A stretch of DNA of 64,000 nucleotides from Aurantiochytrium sp. KH105 (lineage: Eukaryota > Sar > Bigyra > Thraustochytrida > Thraustochytriidae): contig BGKB01000035.1 in the NCBI GenBank assembly GCA_003116975.1, forward strand, positions 186,001-250,000, in the 5' to 3' direction. The number at the start of each line of letters is the position of its first letter. Within the stretch, counting starts at the first letter, position 1. The position numbers and the translations under genes were made by a program. The notes beneath the pieces were generated by a model that was given only the letters and a program-made list of their open reading frames with translations, searched no databases and was not told the origin of the DNA. This document shows positions 17,845-27,607 of the stretch, one piece after another.

Positions 17845-20301
17845 ATGGAGGCTCGCGGCTTGCAATCGGCACGAGGTGCGTCGGCCAAGAGCAACGATGC
17901 AAGATGTCTTTCGCGCGGGGACCGCGCGAGCAGCAGCAAGATTGATGTCTTTGAGATGGAACAAATGGCGGGCGAGCTGGACGGACGACTGGAGAAAACC
18001 GAGTCCAGAAGCGATCTGATGGAGGCAATGCAAGTGCGGCAAGCCATGCTGGAGCGCCAAGACTCGCAAGGCAAAATCAAGGAAGAAGGCAGTCTTCCTG
18101 ATCACGTATTAAGCGCCGCGTCTCAATGCTCTGAATTCTTCAAGGCCCCGGCCGTGGACCTCTTGGAGAGCCTTCGCGCCAAGTACGATCCAACTGGCAA
18201 GGGTGCCAAGCTGCAGCCGCAGCTGCACTCTGACCAAGCTCTTTTGCAGCGCGAGTCACTAAAATTCGACCCACTCATTTTGAAAACCCTTGAGAAACTC
18301 TGGCAAGTCATTGACACCAACAGAAACGGCGTCCTAGACCAAGACGAGTACCACGAATTTCACAGCAAGTTGGCGCTGGTGCTGGTTCCCACGGCGAGCA
18401 TTCGCCAAAGCCAGATTTTCTTTGAGCAGGACTGGAACCGGGACACGGACGGGGGTCGGCTGCGTGTGACTAAGAAGGTTTTCGGAGAGTCCATGTTTGA
18501 GCTCGCCGACCGCTGGACAGACAGCATCTCGGCCGTTGATTACATTCGCTTTTTGCACGGAACCTTTCAGGCGCTCTCCGAGCTTGACCCCACGGGCCGC
18601 AGGGTGTACCGCAGCGATGCGTCTATTCGGGAGCACATGCGAACACTCGCGCCTTTGTCGAGTCTTCATGCCAAGACGCTGTCGGCCGCGCGCGATAAAG
18701 CCGCCGCCTTTGAGCGTGCTCGTGCACGCGCGCTTCGGGAGGGCCGCGAGCTCACTTGGGAGGATTTTGAAGCCCTTTACGTCGCCCACAAGGACAAATA
18801 CGCCAATCCCAAGCAAGGGGGCCCGGCAGGCGCTCAACTCTATGCCAAACGCGCTCTTGCGCGGTCCAGCACGGGCCTCGCAGAGGAGCGCATCCGAAAA
18901 GCGCTTGAAAGTGCTGCCAGGCGCGGGTCGGCACGAACGGATTCGCGTCAAAGTCTTCGCAGATCTGCATCGACTTCGGGCAGCTTCAAGGGGACCCGGA
19001 CCCGGCAAGGTAGCCAGGTCGCGGCGGGCGGCGGCAACGACGAAGATGAGGACGAGAAGCGGCGCCGGGCTTCTCGGGCCTTGGAGGGCAATCGTTTCTA
19101 TCCACCGCCCGCCTCGTGGTGGGCGCGGCACGCTCGGCGCAAGCACAGTGCAGATGCTGCCGCGCGTGCGTCTGCACTTAATGGTAATACACGACTTGCA
19201 TTTTCGCCCGAGGGCCAGGACTTTGTTGGGATTCTGCTCTTTGATGCGCGAGATCCGCGACGACTTTACCATCTCATCATTTCGACACAGCGAATGAGCG
19301 TGGAAGACAGTGCTGTGCTGGAGATTCGGCACGCATTGCGTCGCGCGGAGCTGGACGGCCATGAGCGCCTTTTGGTAAGCTCACCATGCGAAGACCGGCT
19401 CTGCGCCGAAGCAAGAAGCGCCGGCTTTTCGCATGCCGTAAGCCAGGCAGACTGGGTCAACTTTTGTACGCGTGTGGACGAGCTCACCACCGGATCTACC
19501 AAGCTTTGGATGGACCGCTTTGAGTTCGCTGGCTTTGCAAGCGCATACAACAAGCAGGCAGGCGGAGTGTGCTGCAATTTTCTCTTTGACGCCGAAGAGA
19601 TGTCTGCAAAGCTAAATTATGTCACGGCGCGTCCGCAACTTGGACTTGGGTGCCCCTATCTGCAGGCACAGGTGGCGAAATTCGTGGCGCACAAGCTCCG
19701 CGTCGAATTTGGGAATGGCGCGCCTGCGCCAACTGCCAACACGTCAGGGTGCCCATCGATGCTGCGGTCCACGAGCTCGCGTCTCTTGCTCGAGACTCTT
19801 GATAAGGGCTATGTTCCCGATGGAGATGATCAACGTCTGCAGTCGCAAGTACATCAGCGTTCCGCCCAAGGTGGCCTGGGCGGGCCAAGTATTGTTGCGG
19901 CGTCCCAGTCTGAGGTGGACACGTTGAGTTCTTCATCGCCGGGACCGCGCACCTTGCAGCGCACGGAGTCTTCCCTGGACGGCTTTTCCGCGACATCGGA
20001 GGTCCAGCAGGAGGCCGCACGTTTCGGTCTGCGCAAGAGGCACACGTTGGGAGCTCTCAACGAGAAGGAGCGCAAGGTCAGGCAAGAGGTGCTCTCGCAA
20101 CGACAGCGACACCGCATTGCTGCCGTTGAGCATCGTTATCGCCGCAAGAACGAAGTTCCAAGTCTGCAGACATTTCTCGAAAGCCAGTACGGCGTTCGCT
20201 ATCCAGGTATCGTCAGGTCCTCGTCCAAGCTACCGCCGCGGAACTCGCTGCCGGCGTTACCTCCGCGCAACGTGCGTAGCTCTGTAAAACCTTCTTCCTA
20301 G
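17845..20301 (+). CDS. EF-hand protein with long C-terminal region of unknown function
   Basis: An 818-residue protein starting at ATG 17845. One canonical EF-hand loop, DTNRNGVLDQDE (residues 157-168), has all oxygen ligands and should bind calcium. A second, degenerate site (DWNRDTDGG) follows about 40 residues later. Residues 280-410 are Arg/Ala/Ser-rich and probably disordered. A folded region, about residues 425-625, contains FVGILLFDARDPRRLYHLII, WVNFCTRVDELTTGS and GVCCNFLFDAEEMSAKLNYV and is not recognised. The C-terminus is basic with a Pro-rich end (LPPRNSLPALPPRN). No signal peptide or TM segment is seen. Probably a cytosolic calcium-responsive protein. Confidence 0.8.
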   Translation: MEARGLQSARGASAKSNDARCLSRGDRASSSKIDVFEMEQMAGELDGRLEKTESRSDLMEAMQVRQAMLERQDSQGKIKEEGSLPDHVLSAASQCSEFFKAPAVDLLESLRAKYDPTGKGAKLQPQLHSDQALLQRESLKFDPLILKTLEKLWQVIDTNRNGVLDQDEYHEFHSKLALVLVPTASIRQSQIFFEQDWNRDTDGGRLRVTKKVFGESMFELADRWTDSISAVDYIRFLHGTFQALSELDPTGRRVYRSDASIREHMRTLAPLSSLHAKTLSAARDKAAAFERARARALREGRELTWEDFEALYVAHKDKYANPKQGGPAGAQLYAKRALARSSTGLAEERIRKALESAARRGSARTDSRQSLRRSASTSGSFKGTRTRQGSQVAAGGGNDEDEDEKRRRASRALEGNRFYPPPASWWARHARRKHSADAAARASALNGNTRLAFSPEGQDFVGILLFDARDPRRLYHLIISTQRMSVEDSAVLEIRHALRRAELDGHERLLVSSPCEDRLCAEARSAGFSHAVSQADWVNFCTRVDELTTGSTKLWMDRFEFAGFASAYNKQAGGVCCNFLFDAEEMSAKLNYVTARPQLGLGCPYLQAQVAKFVAHKLRVEFGNGAPAPTANTSGCPSMLRSTSSRLLLETLDKGYVPDGDDQRLQSQVHQRSAQGGLGGPSIVAASQSEVDTLSSSSPGPRTLQRTESSLDGFSATSEVQQEAARFGLRKRHTLGALNEKERKVRQEVLSQRQRHRIAAVEHRYRRKNEVPSLQTFLESQYGVRYPGIVRSSSKLPPRNSLPALPPRNVRSSVKPSS

Positions 20302-20599
20302 GCACCATCATACCGACCAACCTTTGCTTCGTAGGACCTGTTATTAGTCATCTTGCCAGCCATGGATTGATGAGATTGATTGTAAACTCCTTTCGTAGAG
20401 AATGATCGTGCTCTATGGCGATCATCCCACGCGATGAGTTAAAGGGAGGTGTGCCAGTAATGTGGCAGACGAAAGCATTTGTATGAAAAGAAAAAGCATG
20501 CCTTGAGGCAAAATCAAATCCAAACTTCAAAACCAAAACCCAAACAAGACGCGCACGCCGAAGACAAGCACAGTTCAAGACGGGGCAGCGAACGGCAAG

Positions 20600-21064
20600 A
20601 TGAGCGCGACGCCCGGCCTCACGCCTGGTCTCACACCCGGCTTCACGCCTGGCCTTACGCCCGGCCTCGGTGGCGGTTTCGGCGACCTTGGCGGAGATGG
20701 CGGCCTCGGTGGCGGTGGCGGCGACGACGGACGCTTGAGCGGGAGCATCGCGCGCAAGGAGGGCGCCCCGCTGGAGACGGCGGAGATTAACGAGGCTTTT
20801 GACGTGCTGCCTCTGATCGGAGAGATCATCGCGCAGGTCATTGCTGCGAGCGGCGTGGGCGGTGACGACATGGCCGAGGCCGAGGCCCCTGACGAGGCTG
20901 GCGCGAAAATGGTCGAGCTGCGCGATAAACTTGCGCGAGCCGAGTCGATGCTGGACTCCATCCCAGGGGGCGAACTCAGCCGCAAAATGCAAAAGCGTAA
21001 GATGGAAGAGCTCGACAAGATCCTTACAAAAAAGCGCTCCTTTCTTCAAACGTTTTCGAGCTAA
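20600..21064 (+). CDS. MED9: Mediator complex subunit 9 (MED9)
   Basis: A 154-residue protein starting at ATG 20600. The first 50 residues are Gly-rich with TPGL repeats and disordered. Residues 70-154 match the MED9 helical domain: FDVLPLIGEIIAQVI aligns with the FLPLVHNII-type helix of metazoan MED9, and a long helix (KMVELRDKLARAESMLDSIP) leads into GGELSRKMQKRKMEELDKIL and KKRSFLQTF, matching the family's IPG-x-LS motif and its C-terminal coiled coil. MED9 belongs to the Mediator middle module and links RNA polymerase II to regulators. Small MED subunits diverge fast, so the motif agreement is meaningful. The preceding 298-bp gap holds nothing recognisable. Confidence 0.85.
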   Translation: MSATPGLTPGLTPGFTPGLTPGLGGGFGDLGGDGGLGGGGGDDGRLSGSIARKEGAPLETAEINEAFDVLPLIGEIIAQVIAASGVGGDDMAEAEAPDEAGAKMVELRDKLARAESMLDSIPGGELSRKMQKRKMEELDKILTKKRSFLQTFSS

Positions 21065-21240
21065 GTTAGGGTTTTGACAGCGGATCCTCGAGGTCAAGGA
21101 GACAGGCACGAGAGATACTGGTTCTGCAATCAGGAAACGTACAATTTGCTGCGTGCAGGACGCAACAGAATGGGGACAATGATTGCATTTCAAGTATACC
21201 ATTTACGCGCACGAGGGCGCATCTGTGCGAGACCAAGGTC

Positions 21241-22572
21241 TTAGGCGTCGGTCTCATTCATCGCGTTCGCATTTGAATTTGCGTTTGCTGCCGAAGATGA
21301 AGTCGTCGTCGATGACTTTGCTCCCGCTGCGTCAGTGCCCCCCTCGTTGGTGCACTTTACGACGCGAGGCGCCACGCCAGGTTCGAAATTAAGGAGCACC
21401 GAATCCGTGGCTGCTGGGCCCGGAGGGCGCGGGACGGTCAGGACAACTTCGTGCCGGTTGTCCTCCTCGCCAAAGGCGTAGCGCAAGGTCTTGAGAGGGG
21501 CGTTCGCGCCTGCATCCTCGGGCACATGCAGCGTAGCCGGCCCCATCTCGGCGCCCGCGGCAGCGACACCCGGGGCGCGGGTCCAAAGTTTGCCCGCAGG
21601 GGCGATGCCGGTGCCGCTGGCGCTCGCCTCGCTACCATTTTCGGCCATTGCGGGCAGAGAAAGTTTCTTGCGGACTTTGTCCGGGAGTGACTCGGCATCG
21701 CGCGGCATGTGATTGAACCAAATGTTGACGAGAAAGGTCACGCGCGTGCCTTGCGCGCCCGCCATAGGGTCCGCGTCATCGCCTGTGAAGAGAGGCAAGA
21801 GATCTGCCGAAGCGGCGTGCAAGAGTCTCCCGTCGAAGGAGATGTGTTTGCCCGCGCGCGGTCGACTACAAAAGACGAGAGGACCGGCCGGGCCCTCGAT
21901 GGGATCGCTGTACCGCGGGGGCGCCGTCTTTTGCAGGACGAGCGTAGCGCCACCCGGGTCGGCGAGGTAGGTAACAGTGCTAATATGAGGGAAGACATTG
22001 ACGCCATAGTCCTCGAGACCATAATCCTTGTCCCAGTGAAAGACGACGTCGCTGTCATCGTCGAGCACGAGCGTCCACCACTCTGCTCCTGACTTTGATG
22101 CGTCGTAAATGAGCGAGTCGGCATGAAATCGGAAAATGTCCAGGGCAAGCTGCTCGAGCGCCGACTGTGGCGTCTCGTCAGCACGGACAAAGTAGGTCTC
22201 TCCACCGCTGTAGGCTTCGCCGTCCTCGGCTTGGCGCGCGGAGAAGACTGTCTTGCAGTCGGCCAAGAGCTCTTCGCTGAGCGAAATGCAGCCGTGCATG
22301 GCCCTGAATCCATAGTTTACAGGGCCGCGCACCCCGGGCGCAATGCGTCCGTGTTGGTCGAGGCCGATCTCTGGCGCGTCCGACGAGGCGTCTGAGGACT
22401 CTTCGTCCTCGGAGGACGAGTTCTCGTCGCAAGATTCTTGGTCATCGTCGGCGTCCTCGTCTCCGTCCTCCCCTGCGCGGAGAGACGTCTTGGCGTCCGC
22501 GTTTTGGCCCGCCCCAACCTGGTCCTCCTCCCCGTCCACGCCACCCATGTCGGCGTCCGCGAACTCCGCCAT
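21241..22572 (-). CDS. 2OG-Fe(II) oxygenase-like protein
   Basis: A 443-residue protein starting at the ATG at 22572. The N-terminal 70 residues are highly acidic (DEDADDDQE, SSSEDEESSD). The core, residues about 85-300, has the hallmarks of a 2-oxoglutarate/Fe(II) double-stranded beta-helix enzyme: HWDKDYG (H179, D181), LLHAAS (H252), and GTRVTFLVNIWFN with Arg about 276 as the likely 2OG-binding residue. The C-terminal 130 residues are Ala/Gly-rich and end in an Asn/Ala/Ser tract. No signal peptide is seen, so the protein is likely cytosolic or nuclear. The substrate is unknown; prolyl/lysyl hydroxylase-like or small-molecule roles are both possible. Confidence 0.75.
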   Translation of the reverse strand: MAEFADADMGGVDGEEDQVGAGQNADAKTSLRAGEDGDEDADDDQESCDENSSSEDEESSDASSDAPEIGLDQHGRIAPGVRGPVNYGFRAMHGCISLSEELLADCKTVFSARQAEDGEAYSGGETYFVRADETPQSALEQLALDIFRFHADSLIYDASKSGAEWWTLVLDDDSDVVFHWDKDYGLEDYGVNVFPHISTVTYLADPGGATLVLQKTAPPRYSDPIEGPAGPLVFCSRPRAGKHISFDGRLLHAASADLLPLFTGDDADPMAGAQGTRVTFLVNIWFNHMPRDAESLPDKVRKKLSLPAMAENGSEASASGTGIAPAGKLWTRAPGVAAAGAEMGPATLHVPEDAGANAPLKTLRYAFGEEDNRHEVVLTVPRPPGPAATDSVLLNFEPGVAPRVVKCTNEGGTDAAGAKSSTTTSSSAANANSNANAMNETDA

Positions 22573-23039
22573 GTGCGTGTGTGCTCTCTCGCTTTACCTC
22601 GTCGGCGCGCGAGGCGCTCGAGAGCGCTTCGTTGGCGGCCTGCCCTTCCGCCCGCCCTTTCGTCGGCCCGCCAGCCAGCCGCCCGCGGGAGCTCTCTCGC
22701 TTGCTTGTTTGCTTGACTTGCTTGCTTGCTTGATTTGCTTGCTTGATTTGCTGGCTTACTTGCTTGCTTGCTCTGCTTGCTGGTCACGTCCCGGTGAAGA
22801 TGTGACCAAGACTTGGAGGACGAAAACACTGCGATACGCATCACAACGCAACCAATGTTGCGCAATGCAATGTCACCGTGTCACGTGCAGGGGACCCGTG
22901 GTGGGTGGCAAAGGCATTTCTGTCTCTCGCAAGCACTAGCAGCAGCAGCAGCAGCAGAAGGGACACGAAGCACGGAGAAGGCGCAAGGAGCTGGCTGGAT
23001 GTGTTTCATTGTTAGTAGGTTTGCAAAGAAGCAGGGCGA
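22573..23039. promoter_or_regulatory. Upstream region of the oxygenase gene with CTTG repeats
   Basis: Promoter and 5' UTR for the minus-strand oxygenase gene and 3' flank of TFB2. It carries an imperfect CTTG array at 22699-22782 and a CAG tract at 22938-22958. No gene is seen. Confidence 0.5.
22699..22782. repeat. Imperfect (CTTG)n microsatellite
   Basis: Repeated GCTT/CTTG units with scattered interruptions, about 125-210 bp upstream of the oxygenase start codon. The same motif recurs as AAGC at 28030-28049 and 63040-63069. Confidence 0.9.
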
Positions 23040-24626
23040 TCAGTGGACATTGTTGCGCAAACGCTCGCGAGTACGCTTGACGAAAGCCCTCATTTCGTCG
23101 TGCTTGGACTCGAGGATGACAAAGGCCATATTTGGAGGTCCACTCTGGAAAAGAAGCCACTTGTTCTCGAGAGCGTGCGCGACGGCAGCACTGTGAACGG
23201 CCTCTTCTTCGGGCTGAAAGTCCTTGTAGAGCACACCGCGCTGAGCACGGACGCGGTTACGCTCGCCTTCCCAAAGGATAATTTGATCGGTAATGTTGTC
23301 CGGGACGAGGCGATGCCGCTTTTTGCAAAGTGGGTGCGCATTTTCAGAGAGAAAGTGGATGATCTGACTCCCGGTAATTCCGAGCTTGAAGGCCGAGCGA
23401 ATCGAGCTTCGCGTGATAACTGCGACGATTAAATTGGGCAGAATGCATTCGATATTGACAAATAGACGCAACATCTCCACGTGCAGGGAAGACTCTGTAT
23501 ATGCGTAGACCTTGAAGTTGGTCTCGCAAATGATAAACACGTTGCTCGAGGCGGTGGCCCGACGGTTCATCGGGACCATGCCAGGCTCTCCCTTGACGCG
23601 TTTGGCAGCATCCGAAGCCCCCGTTTGAGCGCTTTGCGCAGGTAAGTCCACGGCCCGAGCAGCAGCGGCCATGCGCTCTTCGCGCGACTGTCCAAAGACG
23701 ACGTTGACGCCAAGTGAGGTTGGAAAGAAGCGATCGCGACGCGACTCGTCGATCTGAACGAGTCCAAAGAGATCAAAGTCTCCGAGGAGACTTCGCTGCG
23801 TCTCGTCGAGCGTACCTGAGCTGCACTCGGTACCCGGTTTGCAATAGCTCATGCGAAAAAGCATCTGGAGCACACTCTCTGGCGAGCCCACTTTACGCGT
23901 ATAATGCTTCATGAAGATCCACACCTGTTCATGAATGTCTTTGAGCATAAACTCGTAGCCCTGACGAGTGATTTGCGGCAAGGAGCTGCCTAAGACAGCA
24001 ACGCCGTTGTTGTGCGCCGTGCCGCTGCGGTCTGAGGCGCCGCCGTAGCCCATGAGGCCCATGCTCACGAGAAGTTTTACAACCCGCTTGCCAGGGTTGC
24101 CATACTCGTTCGAACCGACGATGAAATGCAAAATTGCCGTCCATTTTCTCAAGGCGGCGTCTTCAAGGTTCATCAGCGCACTGCCGCTGGTCTTGTCGTT
24201 CCCACGGCTTCCGTCAAGACCGTCCTGCCAAGGAAGGGCCGAGATTTGTGGAGCTGCGATTGACGCCCGTAGCTGTGATGCAAACGCCTTGTGTAACTGC
24301 ACTCTGCCAGGTTCTCCGATCACGTCCACGAGGACTTTGAGTGTACGGAGTTGCGTGAGCGCCTCGCGCAGGGCTCCTTTGGCTTGCGCTCCGGCCACAA
24401 CGCTCTTGCTCAGCCATTCTAGCGGGACGCCCTTTCTAACGCACGTTAATCGCAGCACGAGCTGCTTGGCCAGAGGACTGAGGTGCCGCAGCACGCCGAG
24501 GCAGCTCCAGCGACACGCGAAGAGGTCGCCCACGCGAGCCTCGTCGAGAGTGCCAATGTAGTCAAAGAGGTCCCCAGCGCCCTCGTCCTCGCTGCTGTTT
24601 GCGCCGGCGGAAACCACGGTGGCCAT
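23040..24626 (-). CDS. TFB2: TFIIH core subunit TFB2/p52
   Basis: A 528-residue protein starting at ATG 24626. It matches the TFB2/GTF2H4 family throughout. The N-terminal winged-helix region contains LSPLAKQLVLRL and VPLEWLSKSVV. The middle has KWTAILHFIVG, ITRQGYEFMLKDIHEQVWIF and SPESVLQMLFRMSYCKPG. The conserved core has NVFIICETNFKVYAYTESSL, RLFVNIECILPNLIVAVITR and GITGSQIIHFLSENAHP. The C-terminal p8/TFB5-binding region has DQIILWEGERNRVRAQRGVL and YKDFQPEEE. TFB2 anchors and stimulates the XPB ATPase in TFIIH during promoter opening and nucleotide excision repair. The length is close to that of yeast Tfb2. Confidence 0.96.
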   Translation of the reverse strand: MATVVSAGANSSEDEGAGDLFDYIGTLDEARVGDLFACRWSCLGVLRHLSPLAKQLVLRLTCVRKGVPLEWLSKSVVAGAQAKGALREALTQLRTLKVLVDVIGEPGRVQLHKAFASQLRASIAAPQISALPWQDGLDGSRGNDKTSGSALMNLEDAALRKWTAILHFIVGSNEYGNPGKRVVKLLVSMGLMGYGGASDRSGTAHNNGVAVLGSSLPQITRQGYEFMLKDIHEQVWIFMKHYTRKVGSPESVLQMLFRMSYCKPGTECSSGTLDETQRSLLGDFDLFGLVQIDESRRDRFFPTSLGVNVVFGQSREERMAAAARAVDLPAQSAQTGASDAAKRVKGEPGMVPMNRRATASSNVFIICETNFKVYAYTESSLHVEMLRLFVNIECILPNLIVAVITRSSIRSAFKLGITGSQIIHFLSENAHPLCKKRHRLVPDNITDQIILWEGERNRVRAQRGVLYKDFQPEEEAVHSAAVAHALENKWLLFQSGPPNMAFVILESKHDEMRAFVKRTRERLRNNVH

Positions 24627-25102
24627 GTTTGCGTGCGCGCGTGAACGCGTGAAAGCAACAGCGCCCGGGATCCTTTGCGGTCCCCCGCGCGCGCGCTCTC
24701 CTCGCGGGCGCGCGACGTAGAACTGGGGTTATGCTTCTGACGCTGTTGCTGCTGCTGCTGCTGCGCCGCTTCTTTGATAAGAAATCTGCACAACGCATTT
24801 TGAGACACGCCTGATTGCCACCACACCACCAAGTCACCAAGTCTTTTTATTTCCTTTTTTACAAAGTCTTTACACGAAGTCACGTAGTAGGCCTATATCA
24901 CGTGAGGTTGTTTTTTTTTTCCCCAAAAGAAAGGTGAAGAAAATTGAAAACTGATGATGCTGATATGATATTTTCTTTATTGGTCATTCCGAGTCATTCT
25001 GGCAATGTTGTCGGCAAAAGAGGTTCTTTCCTCTTATGTGGCGCGACGGGAATTCTCTTTTTTGAGAAGGCGCGAGCGCCCACGCATTTGTTCCATGCAT
25101 GT
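24627..25102. other. TFB2 upstream region and TPR-gene 3' flank
   Basis: Contains a GCT trinucleotide run (24748-24764), a T-run (24909-24920) and AT-rich sequence toward the TPR gene stop. No gene is seen. Confidence 0.5.
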
Positions 25103-27607
25103 TCATTCTTTGCATGAGGTAATCCACGCCTGCGAACTGAGCGTATCCGGGTGGTCGGGGCCGAGCACTTCAAGACGAATGCTCTCTGCCTTTTGGAAAT
25201 AATCCAGGGCAGTCTCGCGCTCGTCTCGCTGATAATACACTGCACCGATATTGTGCAGTGTGGTGGCCACAGAAGGATGCCGGTCCCCGAGGGTCTCCTG
25301 CTTGATGGAGAGTGCCTCCTTGTAGTAGTTCAAAGCATCCTGGTACATTTTTTGCGCATAGTAGACGAGCGCAATATTGTTGAGCGTTTGCGCCACAAGA
25401 GGATGGCGGCTGCCGAGAGCAGCCTTGTCAATCTCGAGCGACTCCATGTAGTACTTTAAGGCCTCCTTGTAACGACCTTGCGCATTGTACACGGCCGCAA
25501 TGTTGTTGAGCGTGTTTGCCACGTCTGGGTGGTGGTCCCCCAAGGCCTCCTTTCGGATGGATAACGCCTCGTTGTAGTACTGCAGGGCCTCTTTGTTCCG
25601 GCCTTGCTCGGCGTACACAAAGCCGATATTGTTCAGTGTCACTGCAATGCCAGGATGCCGAGGACCCCAAGCTTCCTTGCTAATGGAAAGGTCCAGTTTG
25701 TAGTATCTGAGGGCATCTTCGACGCGACCCTGTGCATGGTAAACTGCTGCAATGCCATCAAGCATGGCAGCCATGTTGGTGTTTCGTGTGCCGAGCGCAT
25801 CTTTGCTGATGCTCAAAGCCTCTTGGTAGTACTGCAAGGCCTCGTCATAGCGTCCTTGCGAACGAAAGATGTTGGCAGCATTGTTGAGCGTCAAGGCCAC
25901 ATCCGGATGTCTCTCCCCGAGTGCCTCTTTGCGAATGGAGAGCGCATCCTCGTAGCATTTTAGGGCCTCTTCGTAGCGCCCCTGTGAATTTAAGACGTCG
26001 CCGAGGTTGCTCAGCGAGGTCGCCACGGATGGATGCCGTTCACCAAGAACCTCCTTTTTGATGGAAAGAGAGTCCTCTTGGCATCGCAAGGCCTCGTCAT
26101 AGCGGCCCGTAGACTCGTATACGGATGCAATGTTGTTGAGCGTGATTGCAACATAGTAGTGACGTTCACCCAGAGTGGTCTTGAAAATCTCGAGCGCCTC
26201 TTCGTAATCTTGCAACGCTTGATCGTAGTCGCTCTGATGCCATGAAATGCTTCCCATGTTATTGAGCGTAGAGGCCACGTCGGCGTGCGAATCGCCGAGA
26301 ACTTGTTTCCGCGTGTCGAGCGCCTCCGTGTACGCGGCCATGGCGTCGTCATAGCGGCCCTGAGCGCCATAGATGGCCCCGAGCTCGTTCAAAGCACTGG
26401 CCACGTCGGCGTTGACGTCGCCAAGTGCCTTGCGACGGATAGAGAGTCCCTCTTGACAGTTTTGCAAGGCTTCGCCGTGCATGCCCTGCAGCCGAAAGAA
26501 CGTCGCCGACTTTACAAGAAAGTCTGCGAGGTCGAGGGATTCATCCTGTTGTTGGCGGGCTTGTTCGACCGCGTCGCGTGTCGTTTGCGCATGCCAAGCC
26601 CGAAGCCACTCATTGACGCTGGAATTTACCGTGACGAATCCACCTTCTACTGTGGTGGCAATGGCATCATTGATCATGTCCTTGTCCTCTGGCTTCGAGC
26701 AGACAGCCTCGCGCATGTCAACCTTGTCTGCAACGATGCGGGCGAGGTCGGTTGGATCCTTGAGCAGGTGGTCCACGAAATCTTTCCCCTGGCCAAGGGC
26801 GTAAATACCCTGCACGGGTCGTCCGCTGTTGATAGATCCAAAGGTCTCCCAAAGACACCATGCACGCTGCAAAGGCGTGGGCTTTTCCCAGGTGTCAAAG
26901 AAGACGAGAGATTTCTCAAACTTGCTCATGGCGCGATGCATACCGTCTACCACGTACTGCTGGCGAGCCTCCACCATTTCGGTGGGCGTGTCTTCATCCG
27001 CGCGAGCAAGGAGTGGCTGGTTGGCACTAAAGATATCCATCCAGACAAAGGCTGACTCGGCGTTCTCGCTTCCAAAGTAGTCTTCGAGGGCGGCAACGAG
27101 GTCGACGAAGCGGCAACTGCGCGCCTGGCTCACAAAGGCACCCTGAAAATCACTACCCACGTCTGCGCCATCGAAGAGGCTAAGATAAATCTGCGACTCT
27201 TTCATGCCTTGCGTGGCGGGAATGACAACGTGCTCAACCACGTCTTCGATAGTCCACTCTTGGCGCTCTTTTGCCACAGCGTCCGTCTCGGGATCGAAAT
27301 CAACGGGATCGACCACGAAGGCCACACAGCCTTGGCGCAAGCCATCCTCGTTGGCTTCAAGGGCACGAAGTGTGGTGCCTTCTTTGATGTCGGAGGAAAG
27401 GTCGCGGGTGGCCACGAAGAGCTCCACGTCCTCGGCCAGGTCGCCGCTGAGAATGTCATCCCTTACGTTGAGGACTGCACGCAGAGAGACACTTCGGGGA
27501 TCGATGATGTCGCGTACGTTGGCGCTGAGGACATCACCATCTTTCTTGCGGGACAAGCTCAGCCGCGTCAAGCTTGCGCGCAGCTTTTTCCCCAAGGCGC
27601 GGGGCAT
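25103..27607 (-). CDS. TIR/HET-like N-terminal domain fused to 11 kinesin-light-chain-type TPRs
   Basis: An 834-residue protein starting at ATG 27607. Residues 120-345 form an alpha/beta domain with FVWMDIFSANQ (about 187-197), SLVFFDTWEKPTPLQRAWCLW (about 233-253, split here as SLVFFDTWEKP and LQRAWCLWE) and a Ser/Asn-rich C-terminal part. The combination of a W-x-D-x-F-x-x-N-Q strand and an RAWCLWE motif recurs in TIR/HET-like signalling domains of algae and stramenopiles. Residues 363-834 are 11 TPR-like repeats of exactly 42 residues, of the form AVYxAQGRYxEALxYYxEAL followed by SIRKEALGxRHPDVAxTLNN, the type found in kinesin light chain and in many STAND or NLR-like receptors. No NTPase lies between the two parts. 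A signalling or scaffold role is inferred. The DNA of the repeats is diverged enough that recent slippage is unlikely. Confidence 0.85.
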   Translation of the reverse strand: MPRALGKKLRASLTRLSLSRKKDGDVLSANVRDIIDPRSVSLRAVLNVRDDILSGDLAEDVELFVATRDLSSDIKEGTTLRALEANEDGLRQGCVAFVVDPVDFDPETDAVAKERQEWTIEDVVEHVVIPATQGMKESQIYLSLFDGADVGSDFQGAFVSQARSCRFVDLVAALEDYFGSENAESAFVWMDIFSANQPLLARADEDTPTEMVEARQQYVVDGMHRAMSKFEKSLVFFDTWEKPTPLQRAWCLWETFGSINSGRPVQGIYALGQGKDFVDHLLKDPTDLARIVADKVDMREAVCSKPEDKDMINDAIATTVEGGFVTVNSSVNEWLRAWHAQTTRDAVEQARQQQDESLDLADFLVKSATFFRLQGMHGEALQNCQEGLSIRRKALGDVNADVASALNELGAIYGAQGRYDDAMAAYTEALDTRKQVLGDSHADVASTLNNMGSISWHQSDYDQALQDYEEALEIFKTTLGERHYYVAITLNNIASVYESTGRYDEALRCQEDSLSIKKEVLGERHPSVATSLSNLGDVLNSQGRYEEALKCYEDALSIRKEALGERHPDVALTLNNAANIFRSQGRYDEALQYYQEALSISKDALGTRNTNMAAMLDGIAAVYHAQGRVEDALRYYKLDLSISKEAWGPRHPGIAVTLNNIGFVYAEQGRNKEALQYYNEALSIRKEALGDHHPDVANTLNNIAAVYNAQGRYKEALKYYMESLEIDKAALGSRHPLVAQTLNNIALVYYAQKMYQDALNYYKEALSIKQETLGDRHPSVATTLHNIGAVYYQRDERETALDYFQKAESIRLEVLGPDHPDTLSSQAWITSCKE

